NCBI RefSeq assembly: GCF_018122735.1
Contig: NZ_JAGRRD010000001.1
Span: 433,538 to 497,537, forward strand
Source: Azoarcus sp. L1K30
GTDB lineage: Bacteria > Pseudomonadota > Gammaproteobacteria > Burkholderiales > Rhodocyclaceae
Direction: 5' to 3'
Length of the DNA stretch: 64,000 nucleotides
Position numbers and translations under genes: made by a program. This document shows positions 45,612 through 55,272 of this stretch, one piece after another (positions within the stretch are counted from its first letter, which is position 1; each line of letters begins with the position of its first letter). The notes under the pieces were generated by a model that was given only the letters and a program-made list of their open reading frames with translations, was not told the origin of the DNA and searched no databases.

Positions 45612-46643
45612 ATGGATAACAGGCATTTTCTGAAGGCCGTAATCGGCGCTGCGCTGGCAATGGGAACCGCGCTTGCCAGTGCGGAGGAAATCACCCTCAA
45701 GGTGGCGCATTTCTGGCCATCGTCGGCATTGTCGCAGCAGAAGGTGCTGGAGCCGTGGTGCGACAAGATCGCCAAGGAATCGTCCAACCGGCTCAAATGC
45801 CAGATCTATCCTTCGATGCAGCTTGGCGGGACGCCGCCGCAACTGATCCAGCAGGCGGCCGACGGCGTGGCCGACATCGTGTGGACTTTGCCGGGCTACA
45901 CCGCCGGCCGTTTCCCGTCGGTCGAAGTGTTCGAGCTGCCCTTCATGTCGCGCACGGCCGAAGCGACCAGCCGCGCGCTGTGGGACTACGTGGAGCAGTA
46001 CGGTCAGAAGGACTTCGCGCGCGTCAAGCCGCTGGCTTTTCACGTCCATGACAACGGCTACGTGCACGGCAACAAGCCGATCAAGACCATGGCCGACTTC
46101 AATGGCATGAAGATGCGGGCGCCCACGCGGCTGACCAACAAGATGCTGGCTGCATTCGGTGCGGCGCCGGTGGCGATGCCGCTGCCGGCGGTGACAGAGG
46201 CCATGTCCAAGGGCGTGATCGACGGCTATGTGCTGCCGTGGGAAGTGATCCCGACGATGAAGCTGCAGGAACTCACCAAATACCACTCCGAGACCGATCC
46301 GTCCGAGCCGGCGCTGTATACGGCAGTGTTCGTGATTGCAATGAACAAGGCCAAGTACGACAGCCTGCCGGCCGATCTGAAGAAAGTCATCGACAATAAT
46401 TCCGGCGCCGACTTCTCTGCGCAGATTGGTCGGGTGTGGGACGAGTCGGCGCCGCTTGCGCGGCAGAAGGCGGTCGACAACGGCAATACCTTCAACACCA
46501 TTCCGGCTTCCGAGCTGGTGTCGTGGCGCAAGGAGGGCGACAAGCTTGCGGCGGAGTGGGTCAAGGAGATGAGCGACAAGGGCTATCCGGGGCAGGCCAT
46601 GCTCGATAGCGCGAAGAGCCTGATCGACAAGTACAAGCGCTGA
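45612..46643 (+). CDS. TRAP transporter substrate-binding protein (DctP type)
   Basis: A 343-residue periplasmic binding protein with a signal peptide (ends near TALASA, residue ~21). The DctP fold has the conserved Arg in MKMRAPTR, GGTPPQLIQQ and the KAVDNGNTF region. It captures an organic acid for a TRAP transporter. The membrane genes dctQ and dctM are not adjacent, so it must use subunits encoded elsewhere or those are lost. ATG 45612 follows GGAGGAGA. It lies 61 nt after the FAH gene and probably in the same transcript. Confidence 0.92.
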   Translation: MDNRHFLKAVIGAALAMGTALASAEEITLKVAHFWPSSALSQQKVLEPWCDKIAKESSNRLKCQIYPSMQLGGTPPQLIQQAADGVADIVWTLPGYTAGRFPSVEVFELPFMSRTAEATSRALWDYVEQYGQKDFARVKPLAFHVHDNGYVHGNKPIKTMADFNGMKMRAPTRLTNKMLAAFGAAPVAMPLPAVTEAMSKGVIDGYVLPWEVIPTMKLQELTKYHSETDPSEPALYTAVFVIAMNKAKYDSLPADLKKVIDNNSGADFSAQIGRVWDESAPLARQKAVDNGNTFNTIPASELVSWRKEGDKLAAEWVKEMSDKGYPGQAMLDSAKSLIDKYKR

Positions 46644-46693
46644 CACGACACCGAAGAAGCCATTCGCGCCGAATTTGCGCTGGTTTGTCCGCC

Positions 46694-46724
46694 CGGGATC
46701 CGGTCTTGAAAGGACCGGATCCCG
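46694..46724 (+). terminator. Perfect 12-bp hairpin after the TRAP gene
   Basis: Arms CGGGATCCGGTC / GACCGGATCCCG with a 7-nt loop, 50 nt after the dctP stop and 49 nt before maiA. No T tract follows. It may end the main transcript or reduce maiA expression. Confidence 0.6.
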
Positions 46725-46772
46725 TTGCGTATGCTGGACCTGCCCGTGAACCGAGCCATTGCAGGGGGAAAG

Positions 46773-47417
46773 ATGAAGCTCTATACCTATTTCCGAAGTT
46801 CCGCCGCGTACCGCGTCAGGATCGCACTCAACCTGAAGGGCCTGGACTATGACGCCGTGCCCGTACACCTGACCCGCACGGGCGGCGAGCATCTGCAGGA
46901 AGGCTATCTCGGTGTCAATCCTGCCGCGCTGGTGCCGGCACTGGCCGAGAATGGCAGGGTCCTGACGCAGTCGATGGCCATTATCGAGTATCTGGACGAG
47001 ACCCATCCAGAACCCGCGCTGCTGCCGGGAACGGCAGTGGATCGCGCGCGCATCCGCGCCATTGCGCAGGCCATTGCCTGCGACATTCACCCGATCAACA
47101 ACCTGCGCGTCTTGCAGTACCTTGCGCGTGAGCTTGGGGCGAGCGAAGAGCAGAAGAACACTTGGTATCGGCACTGGGTGGAGCTGGGTCTCACCGCAGT
47201 GGAAGCCATGCTCGCGGGCGACGCGCGCACCGGCGCCTTCTGCCATGGCGATACGCCCACCCTTGCCGATTGTTGCCTGGTGCCTCAGGTGTTCAATGCG
47301 CGGCGCTTCAAGTGCCGGATGGACGCGTTTCCCGTACTCAGCCGGATCGCTGAACGGTGCGAGGATATCGAGGCCTTTCGCCTCGCCGCACCTGGAAATC
47401 AGCCCGACGCCGAGTAG
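46773..47417 (+). CDS. Maleylacetoacetate isomerase (zeta-class GST)
   Basis: A 214-residue zeta-class glutathione S-transferase with the N-terminal active-site motif SSAAYRVRIAL (residues ~8-18), NPAALVPAL and QSMAIIEYL for glutathione binding. It isomerises maleylacetoacetate or maleylpyruvate to the fumaryl form for the FAH hydrolase of this cluster. AGGGGGAA precedes ATG 46773. It thus completes a gentisate- or homogentisate-like lower pathway, though no classic gentisate or homogentisate dioxygenase is present. Confidence 0.92.
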   Translation: MKLYTYFRSSAAYRVRIALNLKGLDYDAVPVHLTRTGGEHLQEGYLGVNPAALVPALAENGRVLTQSMAIIEYLDETHPEPALLPGTAVDRARIRAIAQAIACDIHPINNLRVLQYLARELGASEEQKNTWYRHWVELGLTAVEAMLAGDARTGAFCHGDTPTLADCCLVPQVFNARRFKCRMDAFPVLSRIAERCEDIEAFRLAAPGNQPDAE

Positions 47418-47422
47418 GCAGC

Positions 47423-47441
47423 GCGGGGCGCTGAGCCCCGC
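47423..47441. terminator. Bidirectional hairpin between maiA and iclR-type genes
   Basis: GCGGGGC / GCCCCGC arms with a 5-nt loop occupy almost all the space between the two convergent stops. No T tract on either side. Confidence 0.5.
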
Positions 47442-48305
47442 TCAGTGTGCGCCGGAGGTGTTGCCCAGCCTGCCCGAGATCTCGCGCGCGCAGGCCAGCA
47501 CCCGGGTCGCGGTGGGGCCGTTCCAGTCCGCGTCGAATGCGCCAGCCGGGCCCATCGCGGTAATGGCCAGCGACAGCGCGCCGCTGTTGTCGAACACCGG
47601 CGCCGAAAAGGCATTGATGCCCGGAATCGGGTGGCCAAGCGCACGTGCCAGGCCATGTTTTCGCACTTCAGCCAGCAGTTCGTCGACGTGGCGCTGGGAC
47701 ATCTTCAGGGCGGGCTGCTCGCCGCCGGCCAGCTGGGTGAGCTCTTCTTCCATCAAGGGCCGGGTGATGCGCGTGGGCAGGAAGGCCGCAAATACGCGGC
47801 CGGTGGCCGTGAGCATGAGCGGCGTCATCACCGTGCCCGGGCGCATGTTGATGTGGATGGGGCGGTGGCATTCCTCGATGCGGATGATGGTCGGGCCGCG
47901 ATTGCCCCATACGGCGATGGCCACGTTGAGCTGGATGTCGTCGGCGAGCGCGGCGATTTCCGGCATGGCCGCCTTGATCGGATCGAGCGCATGCAGGGCC
48001 GTCAACCCCATCTGCAGCGAAAACGGGCCCAGGCCGTAGCGGCCGGTGATGGCGTCCTGTTCGATCAGGCCAAGCTTGCCGAAGCTCACCAGGTAGGGGT
48101 GCGCCTTCGCCGGCGGCATTCCGGCCTCGCGTGCCAGGTCTTTCAGCATCATCGGCGTGCCATTGCGCACCAGCGCCTGCAACAGGGTGCCGCCGACCTC
48201 GATCGACTGGATGCCGCGACGGTCGCCACGCTCCGCGATGCGTCCTTCGGCAGCGCCGTTGTCCGTATCGGTGGCGCCATGGCCACGCTTGTCGTTTGTC
48301 AGCAT
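47442..48305 (-). CDS. IclR-family regulator
   Basis: A 287-residue regulator. The winged helix is at residues ~33-95 (IEVGGTLLQALVRNGTPMML, then KDLAREAGMPPAKAHPYLVSF), and the C-terminal ~180 residues are the IclR effector domain (GPTIIRIEECHRPIHINMRPG, TATGRVFAAFLP). About 30 N-terminal residues are polar and poorly conserved. It is convergent with maiA and is the only regulator near the catabolic cluster, so it probably controls that cluster from the 40.35-kb promoter. Confidence 0.9.
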   Translation of the reverse strand: MLTNDKRGHGATDTDNGAAEGRIAERGDRRGIQSIEVGGTLLQALVRNGTPMMLKDLAREAGMPPAKAHPYLVSFGKLGLIEQDAITGRYGLGPFSLQMGLTALHALDPIKAAMPEIAALADDIQLNVAIAVWGNRGPTIIRIEECHRPIHINMRPGTVMTPLMLTATGRVFAAFLPTRITRPLMEEELTQLAGGEQPALKMSQRHVDELLAEVRKHGLARALGHPIPGINAFSAPVFDNSGALSLAITAMGPAGAFDADWNGPTATRVLACAREISGRLGNTSGAH

Positions 48306-48477
48306 TTCATGTCTCGCATGGTGCAGATGTTAGCATTTTCGGTGCTGTTGATCGTTCTTTGTGCGGAATTGGTCGCGTTGCGGCGAGCCGCCGCGCACGG
48401 CATGAACGAACCCGCGTTTCGATTGCCCTATCGCCGTGAGCGACAGGTTTCGGCATTTTCATTTCGGGAGCGGGAAC

Positions 48478-49638
48478 GTGGTGAATGCAAGCACAGCGAT
48501 TGGTGGCCGTGGACGGGATCGGTTGCGCCGCGGCGCAGTGATGACTCTGTTGGCCTTGTGTGCCGCGTGGCCGGTCGCGGGCTTTTCCGCTGCGCTCGAG
48601 ACGGGGGTCAGGGCGACGGTCGTCGCAAGGGGGCTGGAGACGCCGTGGGCGCTGGCATTCTTGCCCGACGGCCGCATGCTGGTGAGCGAACGACCCGGGC
48701 GCATGCGCATTGTGAGTACCGACGGCTCGGTGTCGGCGCCGCTTGCCGGTGTGCCCGACGTGCACGCCAGCGGGCAGGGCGGGTTGCTCGACGTCGTGCT
48801 CAGTCCCGACTTCGTTCGCGATCGCACGATTTTCTTCTCCTTCGCACAGCCGACGCCGAACGGCGCGCGCACTGCGGTGGCGCGCGCCGTGCTGGCGGTC
48901 GATGCGCTTCGTCTCGATGAGGTGAAGGTCATCTTTGCTCAGCGCGAGGCCCCCTCAGGGGGGCATCACTGGGGGTCGCGCCTGGTTTTCGGTCGTGACG
49001 GCAACCTTTTTGTCACGCTTGGCGACCGTTTCAGTTTTCGCGACCGCGCACAGGATCTGGGCAGCCACTTGGGAAAGATCGTGCGGATCCGCCCCGATGG
49101 CTCGATTCCGCCGGACAATCCCTTCGTCGGCAGGCCGGGCGCGCTGGCGGAAATCTGGTCGTACGGGCACCGCAACGTGCAGGGGGCTGCGTTGCATCCC
49201 GTGACCGGGCGCTTGTGGGCGCATGAACACGGGCCGCAGGGTGGTGACGAAGTCAATGAAATCCTGCCCGGACGCAATTATGGCTGGCCGGTGATCACGC
49301 ACGGCCGCGAATACGTGTTTGGTACCCGCATCGGTGAAGGTACGGAACGCGCCGATGTCGAGCCCTCCCGCCTGCAGTGGACGCCTTCCATTGCGCCTTC
49401 GGGCATGAGTTTCTACACCGGGAAGGTGTATCCCGGCTGGCAGAACGGACTGTTCGTGGGCTCGCTCAAGTTCAGGATGCTGGTGCGCCTGAGTGAAACG
49501 GATGGAGCGGTGAAGGAGGTGTCGAGACTGCTGCAGGACGAGGGCAAGCGCATTCGCGACGTTCGCCAGGGGCCGGACGGAAAGCTGTGGCTGCTCGAAG
49601 AGACCGATGGCAGCGTGCTACGCCTGGACCCGATGTGA
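48478..49638 (+). CDS. PQQ-dependent sugar dehydrogenase (YliI/Asd-like)
   Basis: A 386-residue exported protein of the six-bladed glucose/sorbosone dehydrogenase fold. A signal peptide with a basic n-region (GRDRLRRGA) and hydrophobic core (TLLALCAAWPVAGFSA) is followed by the fold hallmarks SERPGRMR, GGLLDVVLSPDF, GGHHWGSRLVFGRDG, YGHRNVQG and HEHGPQGGDEVN. It oxidises aldose sugars in the periplasm with PQQ. GTG 48478 or 48481 is chosen after GGGAG 48466-48470; ATG 48541 would lose the basic n-region. Confidence 0.9.
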   Translation: MVNASTAIGGRGRDRLRRGAVMTLLALCAAWPVAGFSAALETGVRATVVARGLETPWALAFLPDGRMLVSERPGRMRIVSTDGSVSAPLAGVPDVHASGQGGLLDVVLSPDFVRDRTIFFSFAQPTPNGARTAVARAVLAVDALRLDEVKVIFAQREAPSGGHHWGSRLVFGRDGNLFVTLGDRFSFRDRAQDLGSHLGKIVRIRPDGSIPPDNPFVGRPGALAEIWSYGHRNVQGAALHPVTGRLWAHEHGPQGGDEVNEILPGRNYGWPVITHGREYVFGTRIGEGTERADVEPSRLQWTPSIAPSGMSFYTGKVYPGWQNGLFVGSLKFRMLVRLSETDGAVKEVSRLLQDEGKRIRDVRQGPDGKLWLLEETDGSVLRLDPM

Positions 49639-49686
49639 ACGGACGATGCTAGACTCATCGCTGTCTCCCTCCGGTATCCGACACAC

Positions 49687-50616
49687 ATGCGTCTGTTCGA
49701 ACGACTTAGGCAACTGTTCAAGGCCCCCCCTGTTCCCGAACGGCCCCATCTCGGCGTGCGCGAACGTTCGGTTCAATGTGTCGGTCCGCACGGCCTGCAT
49801 CGTATGGCCTATACCGAATGGGGCGACAGCGACAACCCGCGGGTGCTGATCTGTGCGCACGGTCTGACCCGCAACGGCCGCGATTTCGACGATCTGGCGC
49901 GGGCGATGGCGGATGAATATCGTGTGATCTGCCCCGACGTGGTGGGCCGCGGCAGAAGCGACTGGCTTGGCGTGAAAGGCGATTACGGCTTTCCGCTCTA
50001 CGTGTCGGACATGATCACGTTGATTGCGCGGCTCAATGTCAAGACCGTGCATTGGGTGGGGACGTCGATGGGCGGCATCATCGGCATGCTCATCGCGAGC
50101 ATGCCGCATTCGCCGATCACCCGTCTGGTGCTCAACGACGTGGGGCCTGTGATCACTGCGGTATCGCTGCGCCGGATCGGCCCGTATGTCGGCACTGCGC
50201 CGGTGTTTCCGTCGATGGAGGCCGCGGAGGCCTACATCAGGGAGGTGAGCGCGCCTTTCGGTCCGCTCACCAACGCGCAGTGGCGTCACCTGACGCAGTA
50301 TTCGGTGCGTCCGGTCGAGGGTGGTTTCGCCATGATGTACGACCCCGGCATCGGCGACGCATTCAGGCAGATTCCGATCGTGATGGATGTCGAGATGTGG
50401 GACACCTACGATCGCGTGCGCTGTCCGACCCTGGCGCTGCGTGGGGCTGAGTCGGATCTACTCGAGCGCGATGTTCACGTCGCCATGTCGAGTCGCGGCC
50501 CTGCAGCGCGGATCGTGGAATTCGACGGCATAGGGCATGCGCCGATGTTGATGGACCCCGGGCAGATCCGCGTCGTGCGGGACTTCCTGCTCGAAGGCGG
50601 GCGCGCGGCATCCTGA
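49687..50616 (+). CDS. Alpha/beta hydrolase
   Basis: A 309-residue alpha/beta-fold hydrolase. The oxyanion region is CAHGLTRNGRDFD, the nucleophile elbow is GTSMGG (Ser ~130), the acid is likely in LRGAESDLL and the catalytic His is in GIGHAPML. The first ~30 residues are basic and not part of the fold. The substrate is not predictable; relatives include esterases and C-C hydrolases. It lies 48 nt after the sugar dehydrogenase gene on the same strand, possibly cotranscribed. Confidence 0.88.
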   Translation: MRLFERLRQLFKAPPVPERPHLGVRERSVQCVGPHGLHRMAYTEWGDSDNPRVLICAHGLTRNGRDFDDLARAMADEYRVICPDVVGRGRSDWLGVKGDYGFPLYVSDMITLIARLNVKTVHWVGTSMGGIIGMLIASMPHSPITRLVLNDVGPVITAVSLRRIGPYVGTAPVFPSMEAAEAYIREVSAPFGPLTNAQWRHLTQYSVRPVEGGFAMMYDPGIGDAFRQIPIVMDVEMWDTYDRVRCPTLALRGAESDLLERDVHVAMSSRGPAARIVEFDGIGHAPMLMDPGQIRVVRDFLLEGGRAAS

Positions 50617-50693
50617 GCGTGCGGAGGCCGCCCGGCGGCGCCTGATACCGGCGCGCCGGGGCGGGAGGCACCCGCCCGGGCTGCTGGTCCGGA

Positions 50694-52325
50694 TCAGATG
50701 CGGAAGCGGTTGGCGCTCTCTTGCATGCGTGTGGCGAGATTGGCAAGCGACTCGGCCGAGGACGAAGTCTGCGTCGTCGTCGCACTGGTTTCCTCGGCGT
50801 AGGTCGCGATCTCCTCGACGCGCTTGGCAACCTCGGCCGACGCGCTGGATTGTTCGCGCAGCGCAACGTCGACCTCGCCGACCAGCTCGGCTACGCGTCG
50901 TGCCATGGATTGAAGATTGGCGATGGTCTGCCCGGCTTTCTGCGCGTGCTCGACGCTGTTCTTGACGGCCCCGACCCCTTCGTCGATGCCGTTGACGACT
51001 TCGCGCGTGGAATCCTGGATCGATGACACCATCGTGGTGATCTCGCGTGTCGATTGAGCGGTGCGCTCGGAGAGCTTGCGTACCTCGTCGGCCACCACGG
51101 CGAAGCCGCGACCGTGTTCGCCGGCCCGCGCCGCTTCGATCGCCGCATTGAGCGCCAGCAGATTGGTCTGTTCGGCGATGTCCTTGATGACCTGGACGAT
51201 GTTCGAAATCTGCTGCGACTCGATCGCGAGGCCGCCGATGCGCTCCGATGCGCTCGCGACCACGTTCGATACACGGTTGATCTCCTCGATCAACTGGTCA
51301 ACGGTGGCGCGTCCTTCACGCGCCTGGGCGTCGGAATCCCGCGCCAGTTTGCTGGCATCACCTGTCGTGTCCGAGACGTGATTGATCGACACGGTCAGCT
51401 CTTCGACATTGGCGGCAATTGCCGCAGACGCACTGCTTTGCACACTGGAGCTTTGCTCCATCTGTTTGACGCTGTCTCCGAGGTGGCGCGCGGCCCCGTT
51501 CAGTTGCTCGGCATGATTGCGCGTTTCCGAGACCGTTTCATGCAGGGCCGTCTGCATTTGCGCCATGGCCGTGGTCAGGTGCCCAATCTCGTCTCCGGCA
51601 GGCGGCGGGAGTGCCTTGTCTGCCAGATTGCCTGCCGCGATCTGATTGGCAGCAGTGACGAGTGTGTCGAGGCGTCTGGCGATGAGTCTGGAGATGATGG
51701 TCGACATGACGATCGCCAGGATGATCCCTGCCACCAATGCAATGCCGGAGAGGAGAGTCGCCCTATCCGACAAGGCTTCCTGGTCCTGTGCGGTGACTTC
51801 GGTGGCGTCGGCGTTGAAGGCGACCAGCGCATCGACGGCGTCGCGCAGGCTGTTGGCATTGGTGACCCACTCCGTGCGCTGACGCTGCATGGCTGTGTCG
51901 ATCTGCCCGGCATTGACGAGGTCGATAACACCCTTCACCGACGTCTCGTAAGCCGCGGCACGGGCTTTGACGTCTTCTACCAGCTTGTGCTCGGCGTCGT
52001 TCGAGACATGGGGCTCGTAGGCCTTGATCGCATCGTTCAGGCCCTGGCTCAGCTTGTCCAGGGAGGCCTCCATTTTCTTGCGGCCGCTCGGGTCTGATTC
52101 GAGCAGGTACTCCAGGCTGCGAATCCGGTACCGGAGCCGAAACTGGCTGATCTTTGCGACCTTGACAATGGACGGGAGTTCTTCACGCGCGAGCTTCGTC
52201 CCGAGACCGTGCAGTTGATTGATCTGCACGATCGAGAGCCCGAGCGCGATGATCAGTATGCCGCCCGACAGCAGGAAGTTGACTAGGAGCTTCGCGCCCA
52301 GTCCCAGGTTGTCAAACCATTTCAT
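50694..52325 (-). CDS. Methyl-accepting chemotaxis protein, 4HB sensor
   Basis: A 543-residue chemoreceptor: helix 1 (residues ~11-33), a periplasmic four-helix-bundle sensor (~35-190), helix 2 (~192-214), HAMP (~215-268), and a signalling domain whose hairpin tip holds [19 protein letters not shown] and [14 protein letters not shown]. It relays an unknown periplasmic signal to CheA/CheW. It ends in RFRI and has no C-terminal CheR-docking pentapeptide. It is convergent with the hydrolase gene. Confidence 0.95.
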   Translation of the reverse strand: MKWFDNLGLGAKLLVNFLLSGGILIIALGLSIVQINQLHGLGTKLAREELPSIVKVAKISQFRLRYRIRSLEYLLESDPSGRKKMEASLDKLSQGLNDAIKAYEPHVSNDAEHKLVEDVKARAAAYETSVKGVIDLVNAGQIDTAMQRQRTEWVTNANSLRDAVDALVAFNADATEVTAQDQEALSDRATLLSGIALVAGIILAIVMSTIISRLIARRLDTLVTAANQIAAGNLADKALPPPAGDEIGHLTTAMAQMQTALHETVSETRNHAEQLNGAARHLGDSVKQMEQSSSVQSSASAAIAANVEELTVSINHVSDTTGDASKLARDSDAQAREGRATVDQLIEEINRVSNVVASASERIGGLAIESQQISNIVQVIKDIAEQTNLLALNAAIEAARAGEHGRGFAVVADEVRKLSERTAQSTREITTMVSSIQDSTREVVNGIDEGVGAVKNSVEHAQKAGQTIANLQSMARRVAELVGEVDVALREQSSASAEVAKRVEEIATYAEETSATTTQTSSSAESLANLATRMQESANRFRI

Positions 52326-52641
52326 TATTCTGTCCCCCTATTTCTTGGCCGACGTGTGGTGCAACCGGGGCAAATGCCAAGTGGCGAACGAATGGCCCGG
52401 TGCACTGGTATCGTCAGCTCGACGTGATACTTTAGCGCCAGTGTATAGGTGTGCTCTTGAGGGCACCTGTCCCGAGTGGCGGTTGGGGCCGATGATGGGC
52501 TCCTCCCCCTTGTATGTTCAAGGAAAGGGAAGGAACCCGCTAAACAGGTTCGGGCCGCCAACCTGAGTGCCGAACAGCCCGTAGCATTACACTGGATAGG
52601 CGCTGCTTCGGTGGCGACCGGCCAGAGCGCTGCCACGGTTC
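52326..52641. other. Intergenic region upstream of the chemoreceptor gene
   Basis: About 316 nt with no credible gene. It holds the promoter side of the chemoreceptor gene at its left end and the hairpin repeat copy e at 52500-52560. The right end flanks the msrB stop. Confidence 0.5.
52500..52560. repeat. Hairpin repeat, copy e (type B unit)
   Basis: CTCCCCCTTGTATGTTC followed by AAGGAAAGGGAAGG, then a tail ending GGTTCGGGCCGCC. The tail is shared with copy c (41524-41550) and, reversed, with copy a (100-133), so the type B unit is about 60 bp, not just the hairpin. Confidence 0.75.
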
Positions 52642-53052
52642 TCAGGCGCCGGCTTCCTCGTCCGGCACGAAGCGGACGGATGCGGAGTTGATGCAGTAGC
52701 GCAGGCCGGTCGGTGGCGGGCCGTCTTCGAATACATGGCCGAGGTGGGCGCCGCATTGGTGACACAGCACCTCGGTGCGGCGCATGAAGTGGCTGTTGTC
52801 TTCCGCTGACTCGACGTTCTCGGGCGCTGCGGCGGTCCAGAAACTCGGCCAGCCGCAGCCGGCGTCGAATTTATGCTCGGCGTCGAACAGCGGCGCGTCG
52901 CAGCAGACACACCGATAGCTGCCCTTGTCCCAGGTGTTCCAGTACTCGCCGGTGAACGGGCGCTCGGTGCCCTTTTCGCGGGCAACGTGGTACTGGATGG
53001 ATGTCAGCAGCTCGCGCCATTCGGCGCTGGATTTCTCTATTTTTCTTGCCAT
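52642..53052 (-). CDS. Peptide-methionine (R)-S-oxide reductase MsrB
   Basis: A 136-residue MsrB. Two CxxC zinc pairs (CVCC and CHQC) and the catalytic Cys in RYCINS are present, with GCGWPSFW marking the fold. It reduces methionine-R-sulfoxide in damaged proteins. GGAGA precedes ATG 53052; the in-frame extension upstream overlaps the DUF2863 gene and is rejected. It lies 28 nt after DUF2863. Confidence 0.96.
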   Translation of the reverse strand: MARKIEKSSAEWRELLTSIQYHVAREKGTERPFTGEYWNTWDKGSYRCVCCDAPLFDAEHKFDAGCGWPSFWTAAAPENVESAEDNSHFMRRTEVLCHQCGAHLGHVFEDGPPPTGLRYCINSASVRFVPDEEAGA

Positions 53053-53080
53053 TGCTGTCTCCGTTGGCGGCCGCGGCGTA

Positions 53081-54250
53081 TCAATGCAGGTGTCTCGGAA
53101 CCTGTTCGGTGTGATCCTCGGGCATTTCGGCGTGGACGATTTCTCCTTCCGGGGACGGGTACATCGGTGCGCCGCAATCCTCGCAGTACTCCAGTGGAAA
53201 ACGATGATCGAGCACGCGCACGTCGCCGACGCCACACTCGCGCAGGACGGCTTCGATCGCAGCCGGGACGTCCATCGCCTCGTCTTCGGTGCCGAGCAAT
53301 GGCCACACCACACCGTGGACGACATCCTCGCGCCCGCGCAGGGTGAAGCCGATGCGGTATTCCTCGATCTGCTGGTCCCAGAAGGGCGCGATGACGGCCA
53401 CCAGACTGGGGGCGGGGGCATCGAGTGCTGCGCCGAGGAAGGCCACCGAGGCGCGAACGGAGTAGGGTCTGCTGCCCTTGTCAGCCATGCGGCTGGCAGC
53501 GAAGTAGGCTTCCGGCAGCACGAATTCGAGCGCGCAGCCGGGCATCAGTGGCGCCAGACAGGCGCCGCCCTGGCTGCGCCATTGCTCGAGCGCCTGTTCG
53601 CGGCTGCCATCGGGCTCCTGCCAGCGAAATAGCGCTTCGCCCTTGCGCACCGCGACCGCCGCCAGCAGATAGCGGGTGTCGGACAGGAACTGCGTGGTTT
53701 CGGGCATGCCCGCAGTCTCGATATGGAGGTCGTGCCCATCGATCGCCGCGCGTCCCATGATGCCGGCGAACTGGGCCGTTGCACAGTATCCCTGTGGCAG
53801 TTGGTCGGGGCTGAAGATGAAGTCCGCGATCGCCAGTCGGGTTCCCGAGGCCAGGACGTGAGCCTGCAGGTGAACCCGGATGTTTGCCAGCGTCGTGGCC
53901 GACAGGCTGGTGGCCGGTATGTTGAACCGCGACCACGCCAGCACCGGCGCGGCGATGAGCAGGATGTCGTGTTCGGCCGAGACGCCTGCGGCAGATTCGG
54001 CGCGTGATTCGATGTGGTCGGCCAGTTCGTCGTAACCGGGCGTGTCATTGCCGAAGAGCTGATCGAGGGCGGCGTTGAGGGTGTCTTCGTCATCACTGCC
54101 GAGGACCGTGTCGATCACGCCGGAAAGACGTTCCTCCCAGTATCGGTCTTCCACTCTGCAGCCGGATTCGGCCAGCCCCGAGGCCAGCCAGACAAGTTGT
54201 TCTGCTAGGCGGCCGATGCCGCCGCGGCGCTTGATGCGCGGTCTTTTCAT
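53081..54250 (-). CDS. DUF2863 family protein
   Basis: A 389-residue soluble protein of the DUF2863 type, a family largely limited to betaproteobacteria. It starts with a basic stretch ([19 protein letters not shown]) and ends with a CEDCGAP pair that may bind a metal and a His-rich tail. No catalytic motif is recognised. It is followed on the same strand by msrB, so the two may share a transcript. Confidence 0.85.
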   Translation of the reverse strand: MKRPRIKRRGGIGRLAEQLVWLASGLAESGCRVEDRYWEERLSGVIDTVLGSDDEDTLNAALDQLFGNDTPGYDELADHIESRAESAAGVSAEHDILLIAAPVLAWSRFNIPATSLSATTLANIRVHLQAHVLASGTRLAIADFIFSPDQLPQGYCATAQFAGIMGRAAIDGHDLHIETAGMPETTQFLSDTRYLLAAVAVRKGEALFRWQEPDGSREQALEQWRSQGGACLAPLMPGCALEFVLPEAYFAASRMADKGSRPYSVRASVAFLGAALDAPAPSLVAVIAPFWDQQIEEYRIGFTLRGREDVVHGVVWPLLGTEDEAMDVPAAIEAVLRECGVGDVRVLDHRFPLEYCEDCGAPMYPSPEGEIVHAEMPEDHTEQVPRHLH

Positions 54251-54318
54251 CTCGAATCCCGTGTGGCGATGCGTTACTTGGGTGCTCAGGCATTTTGAGC
54301 CATTCTAGCGCAGCAGGT

Positions 54319-55152
54319 TCAGTACGCCGGTTTGTTGAGGCTGACGGTCTGCAGGATGGTGGCCGAGATTTCTTCAATGGACTTGGTGGTCGAGTCGAGC
54401 CAGCGGATATTCTCCCTGCGCATGAGCTTTTGCGCCGCATCGATCTCGTAGGTGCAGTTCTCGTGGGAGGCATAACGGCTGTTGGGGCGGCGCTCCTGGC
54501 GAATCTGCGACAGGCGTTCGGGGGCGATGGTGAGGCCGAACAGCTTGGTGCGATAGCGGTGCAGCTCTCCGGGGAGCTTGTTGCGCTCGAAATCCTCCGG
54601 GATGAGCGGATAGTTCGCCGCCTTGACACCGAATTGCATCGCCAGGTACAGGCTCGTTGGCGTCTTTCCCGAGCGCGACACGCCGACCAGAATCACGTCG
54701 GCCTCGGCGAGTTCGCCGTCCGAAGAAATGCCGTCATCGTGCGCCATCGCAAAGTTGATGGCTTCGATGCGATTCTTGTAGTCGTTGCTGTCGGCGATGC
54801 CGTGAAAGCGGCCGACGGCGTGGGTGGAGCGCTGACCGAGTTCGGATTCCAGCGGCCCGATGAAGCGATCGAACAGGTCGAGGAACAGGGCATCGGCCTT
54901 GTGCAGTGCGCTGACTGTCTCCGGATTGACCAGGGTGCTGAACACGATCGGGCGGGTACCGTCGGCAATGAAGGCTTCCCGAATCTTGTTCGCGCAGTCG
55001 ATGGCCTTGTCGAGATCGTCGACGAAGGGAATGCGAACCTGGCGAAAGCGGGCATCGGGGAACTGGGCCAGCAGGCTGTGGCCCAGCGTTTCCGCGGTAA
55101 TGCCGGTGCCGTCGGAAATGAAGAAGACTGTCCGGTTCGGGAGATTGCTCAT
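54319..55152 (-). CDS. PpsR, PEP synthase regulatory kinase/phosphorylase
   Basis: A 277-residue DUF299 protein that inactivates PEP synthase by ADP-dependent phosphorylation and reactivates it by Pi-dependent dephosphorylation. [19 protein letters not shown] at the N-terminus and the P-loop [11 protein letters not shown] (~residue 155) are typical. It is divergent from ppsA, its target. ATG 55152 is chosen; the long upstream open frame on this strand is antisense to ppsA. Confidence 0.95.
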   Translation of the reverse strand: MSNLPNRTVFFISDGTGITAETLGHSLLAQFPDARFRQVRIPFVDDLDKAIDCANKIREAFIADGTRPIVFSTLVNPETVSALHKADALFLDLFDRFIGPLESELGQRSTHAVGRFHGIADSNDYKNRIEAINFAMAHDDGISSDGELAEADVILVGVSRSGKTPTSLYLAMQFGVKAANYPLIPEDFERNKLPGELHRYRTKLFGLTIAPERLSQIRQERRPNSRYASHENCTYEIDAAQKLMRRENIRWLDSTTKSIEEISATILQTVSLNKPAY

Positions 55153-55227
55153 GTTTTCAGAGGGCTCGCTGGTTTCGCGTGGATGACTAGGGCAAACCCT
55201 GCCGTGCGGCAGAGCACAATTATTCTG

Positions 55228-55233
55228 TAAAAT
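55228..55233 (+). promoter_or_regulatory. Candidate -10 of ppsA
   Basis: TAAAAT at 55228-55233, about 40 nt before the ppsA ATG, in an AT-rich stretch between the divergent genes. A matching -35 is not clear. Confidence 0.35.
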
Positions 55234-55272
55234 ACCATTTTTCGATTTCTTCATGGATTCCGGAAGCCACTC

